From contig JADJXG010000001.1 in the NCBI GenBank assembly GCA_016715965.1, positions 186,001 through 250,000 of the forward strand: a stretch of DNA of 64,000 nt. Direction: 5' to 3'. Below the pieces are notes generated by a model that worked only from the letters and a program-made list of their open reading frames with translations, was not told the origin of the DNA and ran no database searches. How positions within the stretch are numbered: the stretch's first letter is position 1; every line of letters begins with the position of its first letter. The position numbers were made by a program, and so were the translations under genes. Positions 17,938-30,700 of the stretch are shown one piece after another. This DNA comes from Saprospiraceae bacterium. Its GTDB lineage: Bacteria; Bacteroidota; Bacteroidia; Chitinophagales; Saprospiraceae.

Positions 17938-18479
17938 AAAGATAGTTTTAATTCAGGGTATTCTTTGCTGAGTCTATTCGCCAAAAAATGTTTTGCTCGG
18001 AACAATTGCGATCTGCAGGTGGTCTCTTTGATTTGCAACATTTCAGCAATTTCATCATATTGATACCCCTCTACTACAAACAAATTAAAAACAGTGCGAT
18101 AACCCACCGGCATTTGGTTCAGATGATTAAGAATGCTTTTGTAATCCATCTGAGAATGGATTTCCGGATTGACTGCCAAATTTTGATGGTGATCAGAAAG
18201 ATCAAAGTCTTGCGCAGGAAATTTCTTGCGAATTGCCGTCAGGCAGGTATTCACAACGACTCTACGGATCCAGGCGGGAAGAGGTCCTGTTGAATTCCAT
18301 TGGTGCAAATTCTGGAAAATCTTAATAAAACCATCCTGAAGGGCATCTTCAGCCTCAGTTCGGGAGCTGAAATACCGCATGCACACTGCCATCATTCCAG
18401 GCGAGTAGGTATCAAACAATACTTTGCAGGCTTGCTGATTGCCATCAAGACATTTACTCACAAGTAAAGCATCATCCAT
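17934..18479 (-). CDS. ECF-type RNA polymerase sigma factor
   Basis: A 181-aa sigma-70 family protein with only regions 2 and 4. Region 2 is at ~20-85 (LFDTYSPGMMAVCMRYFSSRTEAEDALQDGFIKIF). Region 4 is at ~120-168 (LNQMPVGYRTVFNLFVVEGYQYDEIAEMLQIKETTCRSQLFRAK), with the helix-turn-helix formed by YDEIAEML...TCRSQLFRA. It directs transcription of a specific regulon, probably released by its partner encoded at 17937. The four-base overlap with that gene is a classic sigma / anti-sigma arrangement. Confidence 0.95.
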   Translation of the reverse strand: MDDALLVSKCLDGNQQACKVLFDTYSPGMMAVCMRYFSSRTEAEDALQDGFIKIFQNLHQWNSTGPLPAWIRRVVVNTCLTAIRKKFPAQDFDLSDHHQNLAVNPEIHSQMDYKSILNHLNQMPVGYRTVFNLFVVEGYQYDEIAEMLQIKETTCRSQLFRAKHFLANRLSKEYPELKLSL

Positions 18480-18652
18480 TGCTCAATTATGACCCCAAAT
18501 TAATTCGTTTTGTTGCATTGCCCAAAAAAATGAATATTCCACCCTTAGTTTATAACACAAATCATTATAAATGAGAGTACTACATCTAATTCATCCGTTC
18601 CCAATTCTCTACTTTACGCCTACTCAATACCCTTCAAAAACCAACTAAAAAT

Positions 18653-18685
18653 AAGAACCCCTCGCCTACCAAGCAAGGGGTTCTT
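18653..18685 (-). terminator. Terminator of the giant adhesin gene
   Basis: A 10-bp perfect stem AAGAACCCCT / AGGGGTTCTT with a 13-nt loop, 48 bp past the stop of the 4256-aa gene. A T-rich tract follows in the minus direction. Confidence 0.85.
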
Positions 18686-18732
18686 AGAAAACGAAACCGA
18701 TTACTACACACTAAATCTTCAAAAAGGAGACC

Positions 18733-21700
18733 TTAGTCGATGAGGACCATCCTCCGCATGTAATTGCCCGAATCCGTTTGAATTAGGTAGTAATAGACTC
18801 CAGAAGAACCAAACAAGTTTTTGTGGAGCTCGATTTCGTGATAACCAGCATGAAGTCGTAGCTTTCTTTGATGTATTGTTTTGCCATTGATGTCCAATAA
18901 TTCAAATACAATTGCTTGATCCTTATTGATCTCAAAGGGTATTCTGGTATTCAAATTGAATGGATTCGGAATATTTTGGTACAATCTGACCGCCGCATTG
19001 CTGTTAACTGGATTTTCGTTGTCAAATTCTATCATTACATTTTTCCAGCTTCCATCCACTGAATATGCCTCCGCAGACATGGCCTGATAATCGACATACA
19101 AAATTTCTGATAAGTACTGTCTCTTCATAGACCGAATGGTAACTTTCATTTTCCATTCGTCTGCCATATTCTCGGTGTTTACCCATGACAAGCGAATAAG
19201 GCCTTCATACGGATCGAGTAATGAATAAGACTCTGATTGCAACGCGCTGTTTGCAGGGGTTTCAATTCCAATGATTTGAGCATTTAGATTTGAAACGGCA
19301 ATTGCGGCTTGCAGACCTTCCAATGATTGCCATTGTTTTAAATCAAGTTCAAAGCTGTATTCTTCCCCGGCAGCCAAAAGCTTATCTTTTGAAGTCAAAG
19401 TAATTTTACCCTGAGTTCTAGACTTGGCATCACTGTCAAAATTGCCTTTTAGATTCGAATCATCCACATCTCCAATTTTTACACCCGTAAAATTGAGGGT
19501 GTAGTTTTTATCCAATGATTGAATCATATAGGATTCAGGAAATTCTTCCAGTAAAGGATTTTCAATATCATCCCACAAATAATCCGCCAAAACAAAGCGC
19601 CATGAAGTATTCTTTGCAAACCGATCTTGTATTCCTAAAATCAATTTTCTGATCTCTGCAATGTCTGACACAGTAACTGATTTTGACTTGTTGACGTCTG
19701 CCGCAATGTACTTATACGGATTGTCAAAAGATTTCACTCCGAGAATGTGCTTTTGAATTTGTACCAGGTCAAAAGTACTGACTCCCTCATGATGATTTAA
19801 ATCATGATGAGGTTGAGTATTGTAACTGCCACCCAAAGGCATATTTCGAAATGCATAATAACCTGTGTTTGCGGTAGCCTGAGTACCATCTATTCCATTG
19901 TTCAACTGCACCGAAATGCCCGGAAGTTTTTTATCCTTGCGACTGGACACAATTCCTTGAACGGTGGCATCTCTTAAAGTCATAGGTGGACACAAACTAT
20001 CGTCGTCAAATACCTGGAGAAGTGTCTCGCAAATGGTCACATTTCCTGCTTCATCTTTGAAATAAACATTGATTGGACCCAGATAATGGAAACCGGTAGG
20101 TATCGAATCACAACATGCAATATGGGTCGTATCCATTGGATCGTTTGGATCAAAGTAAACCATAATCATAGCCGTGTCCGTGCAATTGTCATCCAGGAAT
20201 GCGATAAACTCGCTTGCGCCAAAAGTTACACACAGTGAACTGTCCGTAATATGCTTGATTACTTTACGACAGGTAACTTCGGGTGCAATTGAATCCTTAA
20301 CCGTGATGGTCACCTGCTTTGTTGCCACATTGCAACAGGGATCTTCCGCAGTAAAAGTTACAACCGTTGTGCCAACAGGATATAATCCAGAGGCATCATC
20401 CATTCCATTTCCTCCAAAAGGTGAATCATTGGTCAATACCACAAACTGCGCATCACAACCATCAATCGTCGCCACCAAACTCACAAAATTGTTACAACTG
20501 GTATCGTTGGCGTATAATATGGTATCCATAAATGGCACATTAATAATTGGTGCATTCTGGTCATCTCTGATGATCAACTGGGTGAAGCTGAATGTTTGAT
20601 CAGAGCAGGTGTCGTAAACTTCCCAATATCTCTCTATCTCGCAACCAGCCCTAAATTTACACAGGTTGGAATCCTGGAATGTAATTCTCAACTTATAACA
20701 ACTAATGCTGGTATCAGAGACAAACGGCACACCTGTACTCGATGTATCAATGGACTCGCACTCATCCACCGTAATCGGTGATGGAGGCCATTGAATTTCA
20801 ATACTGTCCAAAGGATTGCTGTTTTCAATAACGATAAGCTGAGAACATGTGGCAGTATTGCCAGAAGCATCTGTCGCTGTGAAATATCTTGTGATGGTAC
20901 CTATACCACAATCATCCTGATTCCTGGAAACAGAATCTTCTACCATGACACCAGGGCAATTGTCACTTACATCCGGTACGCCAAAATCATCCAAATCATC
21001 GGTATTTACATCACAACCAATGGTGAGATCCTGAGGGCAAATAATATCAGGAGGTACATTTTCAATTACCGTCACCATGGTAATGCAGGTGGCTGTATTG
21101 CCGCATGAATCAGTTGCAGTGAAAGTGACATTGGTCTTACCAACCGGAAATACAGCTGGTGCATTGTTCATAAATGTTACACCAGAATTGCAATCGTTGT
21201 TTAAACTTGGATTGCCAAGATTTACCATGGCACCACACTGATCCATACCTGCAGAAACGGTCACATCTGGTGGACAGGTGATGGAAGGTGCATCCTGATT
21301 CTTGGTAATGATAAATTGCTTGAAAGAAAATACTTGCGACGCACTACAATCGTTGGTAGCTCGCCAGGTTCTTTCGACGGTCCGACAAGGATTGCCTGGT
21401 CTGATGGTATCCACAAAGTTGAATTTCACCAGTCCGCAATAATTCCTTCTCAAGCTTGGTTCGCCAACAATCTTAGGATCAAGCGTCGGAATACAGGTAT
21501 ATGATGTAAAACTATCCTGAGGCCAAATAATATCGGCCGGATTCAAATTGACATCCAAAGTGATTATTTGGACTCCAGTCAACACCGTATCCACCAAAGG
21601 TCTGCATCGTACTCCAACAGTCCAGGTTCGCTCTATTGTAAAACAAATTTCTGCATTGACCCGAATGGTATCGTCATCATAACTTATCTGCAATGAATCG

Positions 21701-24700
21701 CAACCACATTCAATGGTGGGGTAACCATTCAGAGAATCAGGTAACAAAGGCTTGGCACAATCATTCACTGTAATGTTTGGAGGCAGGATAAGTCTCGGGC
21801 CATCCGGGAAGAGGACTTTAATGATTTGATTTCTCCTGTAAGTTTGGGCCTGAGCTCCGGTGCGGCACTCATTGTTTACAGTCCAGGTGCGCTGAATGAG
21901 CCTACATGTATCATTGTCTTGCTTGATGGTATCGACGTAGGTGATGGTGACATATCCACAGAAATCTTTCAATAATTTTGGCACCTGATTGACTTTTCCT
22001 GTATCGTATTTTCCGGAACAATCATCTACCAAGATGGAGTCACTTCCCCACATGATGTCCTGAAGTCTCAAATCAATCGATACAAAAATTCTCTGCGTGC
22101 CTGTAAATGTACCTACAACATCAGGAGGACAGTTGTATACTGATCTCCAACGACGATAGATGGTATAACAAACATTCGGAGCTCCACCCTGCGCTATGGA
22201 GTCTGTATAGGTATGAACAACATTAGGACATGGGCAGTTAACCCGTGGAAAACCATTCACATCACCCGGTAAAACGGATGCATGGCAATCTGTCAAAGTA
22301 ACGTCTGGTGGCACATTGTATCTAACCCCGGTGGCATTGATCACAATCAAAATTTGTCTAAAGCTAAAGGTCTGAGAACCGCTTGTGACGCATTTGCTGA
22401 ATACGGTCCAGATGCGTTCTACAATTCTTTCATTGCCAGTATTTGAAATTTCCCTGTCGGTGTACATCACCATGACATTTCCTTTAAAATCACAAACACG
22501 TGGCGTCTCGCCTACATAAATGGTATCGACAGAACCAAGGCAATTGTCAACAATGACAGAATCCTTTGGCCAGGTAATGTCTGATTCTTTCAAACTTGTA
22601 GTAACGATAATGCGCTGTACAAATTCGAATTCATTGTCATTTCCAGGACAGTTGAATTTCGCATCCCAAGTTCTTTCTATCACAAAACAAGACCCGACCG
22701 GACCAGGAACTATTTTATCACTGTGTGTGATGGTGACATCAGTACAATTGCAATTGCCTAACTCGGGAAATGAACCCAAATCAACCGGTGATGTCCTTTG
22801 CTCGCAATCGGAAACCGTCAGATTGTTTGGCTTTCTGAGACAATTACAAAAATCTACTGTGTTGTTATCCTGAACTTCGACAAATGTTTCACAACAGGAT
22901 TGCTCACCATTCGTTGCTGTTACACATAATTCAACCACCCTAACTCCGATACTATCACAATCATAGCGAATCGATTTAACAGTGGTGTCTCTACCAAAAG
23001 AATACGTCAAATCATATCCACACGGATGGTAACTTCCTCTGTCGAGGTCAGTTGCCCATACTTCCACAAATTCTCCATCAATCCTTCCATCTCCATTGAG
23101 ATCCCATGGAACCAAACCAACGGACACACCTTTTAGGCAATACGCCACTGGTGCTTTCTTATTTACAATGGTAAATTTAGATTCGCATACCGATTTATTG
23201 CCGCACAGATCTTCAAATACATAAACGATTCTGTGTTCACCCAAGGGATAAAATCCAGAAGCATTAATAACAGACCCTACACCCACATGATTATGATCAA
23301 AAGTACCATTGCTGTACAAATCAATGTGGTATTCCTGGCGCAATAAATCAGCGGGTGTACAGTCATCTCCGCCCTCAATGGTTAAGATGACATCGGCGCC
23401 AAGACAATTGGTATCTCTGATTTCGAAAATTTTATCCTCGCAGTCTCCGGTAAAGTATGGAGCTTCAGTATTGTGAATTTTAATGATTTGTTCATGATCG
23501 TAAATAATTGGATTTCCAGCACGATCATAAAACCTGCACCAATTGGTCACCTTCCATCTTCTTAAAACTTTGTAACAGGCGTCGTTGCCGTTTATAATTC
23601 TAAAAACGTGGTCTTCATAACTTATTCCGGTCAAATCACATATATCTTCATTCAAAATCGGATATCCCAACCCATGCGGTAAAGTGCCGGGATCTAAAAT
23701 ATCCTGTGCACAAGAAGTCGTATCAAAATCCTTTGGCCAAATAATATCGGCTTCTTCAAATGGATCATCATTGACAATATAAATTCTCTGAACGCAAACA
23801 TCTTGGCCAAACTGATTTCCTGCAATAAAAATGCGGTCTATATAACCTTCTCTGCATTGATCAATATGGAAACTGTCAATCTCTGTAAAGGTCACATCAC
23901 AATTGTCAGAAACGGTTGCCGTACCAAACTGCGACAAATCATTCCTGTCGAAGTGATCGTGACAACTTATTGTAATGTCATGAGGACAATATATGTGCGG
24001 AATGGTTTTATCCTGCACTTCTACCTGAACCATACAGGTATTTGAATTGCCGTGATAATCTGTTGCCACAAATAAAACTGTAACCAGATTTCCAATATCA
24101 GCGCAGCAGAATCTGACAGAATCACGAAGCTGAGTATCCTTAAACTGACAAGGACCTCCTTCGTCCATTCTTCTTACTTTCAAAGAATGAATCAGACAAT
24201 TGTCATAAGATCCGTCATCAAATACATGGGCTGGAATATCTGCCATTCCAAATCTATCCAAGCTAATGGCAGTTTCCCGATCACATATCGCAGTAGGTGG
24301 TGTATGATCCACCACATTCACTCTAAATTCGCAGCTATCCACATTGTGGCACAAATCATACGCTCTGAACTTTAGTATATGATTGCCATAAGGTAAGTTA
24401 ATGTATCGGGCTGTAAAATCTTTGATAAAACCTCCGGGATAAACCAAATCAATACTGATCTCATTCGAACAATTGTCACTCACTTTTGGCATTGGAATCC
24501 AAACGGAGGATTCACAATGGTAACTTCCAGTAATGGCCTCTATGTCATACGGACATTCTAGAACCGGTGCTTCATCATCCACAATTTCGATCAACTGAGA
24601 ATAAACTACCTGCTCAAAAGTGGTGCAGTACCAGATCACAAATCTCCATACGCGTAAAAATTTCTTTGTACATTTCTTTCCGGTTGGAATATCGAAATCT

Positions 24701-27700
24701 TCGTAGACTGCCGAATAGTCGCAATACTTGTGATCCAGATTGGGCCAAATGGGAGCACCGAGATAATAAGGATACCCCGTAATTTCAGGAGTTGGTTTCC
24801 CTGTAGAGTCCGTTGGAAATTTGTTGCACAGCAATGGATTACCCTTAAGCACAGTCAAGGAATCCGGGAAAATAATGGAGTCTAAAATGATGCGCTTTAA
24901 AAAGTATTGCGCGGTACAAATTTTAGACAGGTTACCGCTGGCATCTTTTGCCTGATAGTATCTTGTCACAATTCTTGAGTACAATGGATTGCATTGAGTA
25001 TTCTCTATTTTCTCATCCAAAAGAATTTTGGTGGGATTGGGATCGCAATAATCATAAGTCAGCGGACCCAAATGAGATTTCATCCTGGTGCAATCAATGG
25101 TATCGTTGAGACAAATAATTTCAGGTCTCCATTTATCCTCCACTGTTACTGTCGCCCAACACGAATTGCCATTGCAGACATTGATAAGTTTTGCGGTAAG
25201 CACTTTTCCAACGTGACTATAATTGACTGTGGCATTTGGTACCAAGGATCCATCTTTGTTGATCACCATGACACTATATGAATTATAATCATAAGGTCCA
25301 CCCACCAGCAACATCTGAGGAGTCACTTTGGCTTCGCAATTAAATCCCAATGATACCTGAATATCGCCAAGACAGGAAACAGAACCACCAACAGATCCAA
25401 TCGTAACCCCCAGATCCAATGGTCTCAGGCACAAATCAGGGTGATACTCTTTTATACTTAAAGTATGGGTGGAATTAATAGCCCCATTCCAGCTAACTGC
25501 AACGGCGTGGGAATTGGTACCAGAAGTGATCACGCCACCCGAAGATAAAGTCCATTGATAGGTGCTTCCCTGACGGAAATCCACACTATAACGGACATTG
25601 GAACCAGAACAAACATTGGTTTGTGCCTCTCTTAAAATCGGTGAATCGTAATTGCAGCGAACATTTCCAAGACTGACTTTATCGCCAAATTGATTTTCTA
25701 AAATAATGTCAAACCCCACTCCGTCTATGTGATAACCCTGCATGGTAAACACCGTGATTGGGCCGTTTACGGACAACTCATCTAAAATGAATCCTCCGAT
25801 ACCCGTAACAAAAGGTGTTGGTGCAGCCGGCGGTGCCGGACTGGAATTGTGGTACAATCCATTGACCTCTCTGATAAACCAAATTTCTCCCGTCCTTGAT
25901 TCCAAAGTTAGAATGGTTGAAAATTGTCCATTCCCCGGTGTCGTAGCGTTGTTGAGACAAATGCAATCTTCATTCAGAATTTCCAATAAATAAACTCCGG
26001 AAATATCTGCATCATCTTCTATGCCCAGGACTTCACCAGTTTCAGGATTTGTTCCGCCTACTTTTTGGATAAATGCCATGTAATCCTCAAGACCATCATT
26101 CTCCGGATCGTCATCTGCAGTAGAATCATCATCATCCAACACAAATGGATTGGTAGCAGAATAAATTTCAGCGCGATTGATAATTGGTCCCGGGGCATGG
26201 TCATCATCCACTTTTAAACGGATGGCAGCTTGGACACTTTCCCCAAACTTTAAGCCACCTTGAGGAAGTCTTCCATTTTTCTCGCTAAACGTATAGTAAA
26301 ATTTACGCGGGTGTGGATTCGCGGCAGAAGGTAACCAATCCTGAGTACTTACCAATGTTGTGGCTTCTGGAATAAAATCCACAACTACTAGTTCAGATGC
26401 AATCGTACTTCCTTCATTGGTAACTGTGATAACCCACTCTATTTCTTCACCTCTCTGAACAACACGTGCATTTACACTTTTTGAAAGAGTAAGGTCAAAG
26501 TTGTTTGGATTTGTATCTGTTCCATCATGATCATCTTCATCCACGTCACCATGATTTGTCAAGTCAGGATTTTCCTGAAATAGATCATTGTCAGATACAT
26601 TATCCGGCGTAGAATCATAATCAAGGAGTGGACGTCCTGTTGCATCTTCTGCCCAAATGATTTCCGCAAAATTGGGAACCATCACGCCATCACTCCCCAA
26701 TTTAATGGTCAATGTGATCGGAACAAGGGTATTTTGTCCTGGCAAAATTGGATTCGAAATGGTATAATAAAGCTTACCATCCTGATCCAACGACCAACCC
26801 GGATTGACCAATGGATCGAATTCAAAATGTTCATCCAGGTAATCAACGAGTCCGGTCAGCTGAGAGGCTATGTTCCCCTGATTGTACACCCTGATATGAA
26901 ATGTAACGTCATCTCCATCGCCATACACCAGACTTTTATTTGGAATGGTCTTGCGAAGAGCAAGATCGAATACCGGAATTGGTGCGACATCAATATCATC
27001 TTCATCCTGAGCATCGTTGTCCAAAATTTCGTCCGGAGTCGAATCAAAATCAAACGCACTCCAGTCTACTCCATTTGCATTTTCCATTCTGGATATCTCA
27101 GCCCAATTTTTTAGGTCATTTAGAGTGGCCGTCCCTAAATCCAACAATACGATTTCAATGGATCTGCTTTGTCCGGGCAAAAGTATGGATGACATCGTAT
27201 ACCTTGCCAAATTTCCCGAAACACTCCAACCGGCAGAAATGGATTCTGGAGAAACAGCAAATCCATTAGGTATGTAATCTGTGATCCGCACATGATTCAC
27301 CGGAACATTTCCAATATTATTGACAGACATTTCAAATCGAACGGTTCCTTTGTATTTTAGGGAATTTGGGCTGACATTGCTTTTAACCAATGAGACATCC
27401 ATGATCATTAATCCTTCCGGATCGGAATCATCTTCGTCGTTGATTCCATCTCCATTTAAAATATTGTCGGTAGCAGTCCCAAACACTCCACCCGGATCAT
27501 TGTCAGCGATTTCATCCGGATTGGAATCGATGTCATATAGAGAAACATCTTTTTGAACAGCATCCCATATTTTCACGATTTCTGCTCTGGCCAGTAAATT
27601 ATTGGCATTTGCATTGGACTTCACCCTCATTACAATTTCCCTTGTGGCACATTCACCAGGTAAAATATTTTGACTGATGGCATTCACCAATTTGCCAGCT

Positions 27701-30700
27701 TTTAGCATCCAGCCATTGTTGTCATTTGGACTTATTTCCAATCCTGCCGGTAAATAATACACAAATTCTACCTTGGAAGAAATCATGTTTCCCTGATTGC
27801 AAACTCGTATTTGGAAACTGACATCCTGATTCATTTTGACTGGAGTGCTTTGTGTGGTCGTTAATATGAGTGCCATATCCATCACAGGCAATGCTTCACT
27901 GTCAGAATCATCTTCATCTCCATCAACATCCTCGATCAAGGATTTCTGTGAACTACTCAGAAAAACAAAATCATCATTCCCACTAATCTGATCGGGTGTA
28001 CTGTCCCAGTCTTTTAATATGGACTTATTTATATCTTTGAATTCATATATCTCTGCTTCATTGATCAGATCAGCTGGATTGGAAGAAATGACCTTCAATT
28101 TAATGGATAGCTCACGTACCTGACCTGCCTCCAATGTAATTGGATCTGTAAAATGAGCCTGGTGGTTGGAATAAATCCAACCCGGGTTTTGATTGGCCAC
28201 AAACTCCAAACCATTGGGGATAAAATCTACAACGCTGTAAGAACCTACCGGAATCGTCCCTTGATTTTTTATTCTCAATTTGTAAGTGACCATTTGGTTA
28301 ATTTTGACCGGATCTGCTATCTGAGCAATCTTTACCAAAGCCAGATCAGCCAATTCGGGACCAGATCTATCATGATCATCCTCGTCATTGATTCCATCTC
28401 CATCAAAATAATTTTGGGTCGAAGTTCCAATCATTGCTCCGGCGTCGTTGTTTGGGTTTCTATCTGCTTTTGAATCTCTGTCCATCAGATCAATACCATT
28501 TTGATCCCTCATTGCTGAAATTTCTGCGGTATTAATCATTGATGCAACGGTCGCGTTGTTTCTAATTCTAAGTGAGATTGGAATACTTTTGGTCTCACCA
28601 GGAACGATGCCAGTCTTGTTGAGATACAATGCATGATCAGCTTCTAATTTCCAATTTGGATTCGATGCAACCACAAATTCCAAACCAGATGGTATATAAT
28701 CTACCAATTCAAATTCAGGAATGGTGGTATTTCCCTGATTTCTCACCATCAAATTGAATTCGATCACATCTCCAGGTTTGTATCCTGAAGCTTGCGGCAA
28801 TATTTTAACCAGCGCAAGGTCGTGTACATATAATGCCTCTCCATCATGATCATCTTCATCATCCGGATCATTTAGAGCATTGTCCAATGACGTATTCGGC
28901 TGGCCACCCAAATCATTTCCATTGATCCGATCAGGAGTGGAATCAAAATCTGAAAGCAACTCGCCTTTCTCATTTCTCATTTCTGATATTTCGGCGAAGT
29001 TGACTATTTGACCGATTTGATTCTCATCATTCAGTCTTAATCGTATTGAATGATATTGTACATCGCCTTGTTGAATTGGTGCTGTGTTCCTGAAAGATGC
29101 TATTTCCTGATTCAAACTCCAACCAGGATTATCAGAAGCAAGAAAAACCATTCCTGCCGGTATATAATCCACAACTTCGTACTCAGCTACCTCCAATGTG
29201 CCTTGATTATGAATCTCAATTTCAAATTCAACCAGATCGCCTTTCTTTAGTGAGCCAAGTGATTTGGTCTTTTTAATCAAAGCAAGATCAAGAATATCTA
29301 CGATGGGTGGAGTGGTCGATGTATCTGTAGAAGGCATGAGGCCTATGTCCACATTAAAAACATTCTGGCCATTGTTGCCAATCACAATTTTGGCCACCGG
29401 CATGCCAATGAATTGCTGACACATTGATTCTGTTCCAAGTATAGCATCATTGTCCCGGACATCCTGAAGTCCTCCCGTTTGTCTATCGGTATGGGTGAGT
29501 GACAAGGTATCTTTTCCAACAATCATTGAATTATTGAAAGAAAGATATCTGGTATCATCCAGTACAATATAATACGTATTCCCATATTGCAATGGGTCAG
29601 GATTTCCATCCTGATTTAAATCAACATTTGTTTCATCAAATAAATAAGTTCCGGTAGAGGATGTTAAGACGCTGGCCACCCTGATGCAATTGTGATCGTA
29701 CAATGAAATTCTAATTCCTGCCAATCCCCTTTCATCCGCATCCTGCACGCCATTGGAATTCTTGTCATGCCAAACCAGATTGCCAATTTCAATGGGCACA
29801 GCTTCATTCATGATTTCAACATCGCCCAATCCGGATGCTTTTCCAAAAACGCTGGTTGTTGCGTTGTACAACTGGGTGGCACCAAGCAATTTTCCATCGA
29901 CCGCACTATATCTTTGAAGACCTCCTGCAAAAGATTCGTACAGTGGGTCAAATACAACATTTATTACCTCATCTCTACTGCTCATGGCAGCCAGTGTTCC
30001 ATTTGAAATCTCCTGATGCAGACTGGGTCCAACAATCCAATAATCTTGACCAAAGAATTCTCCAAAACCAGGTCCTTCAAGATGATTTAGTCCACTTCCG
30101 GCCCTTCCGTTTACATAGCCACCTTTTTCGAGAACCCAACCCGAAGGTGATTTCCAGGCCATCAAAATATCTCCTCTTTGGTTTGTAAGCCTTTCCAGGC
30201 CTAGACAATACGCATGACCTTTGCGGTCGGAAATTCCAAGGACCATCTCTCCAAATCGGTTAAAATCAAGGTCAGTCAACCAATGAGAAATTCCTTTGAA
30301 ATCTCTTTGGTCTTTGGGCCAATAAGCTTTAATAAAGTTGCTGTACAAGATTGGAGTGAAAATTCTGGTCACTAAACTGAATTCATAGACTGTAAATGAA
30401 CAATCACTTTCATTCTGACTGGTTTCTGCGGTACATGTTACTCCGACATAAACAAATCCATTGTAATATTTTATAGCAGAAACTACATAATCCCCTGCAT
30501 TGCATCCAGGATCTGGGATTTTAATTTCGATTACATTGCCTGCACTGGGGTTTTCCGTTGGAAGCACCACCAATGACTTATTGTACAAATTTGACACAAA
30601 TAGATAGCGGTCATCATCAGAAATATCCATGTTGCCCAGTCCGACCTTGCCCACCAAATTTCCATAATTGCAATCCACCGCTGACAAACCGTTGACTGAT

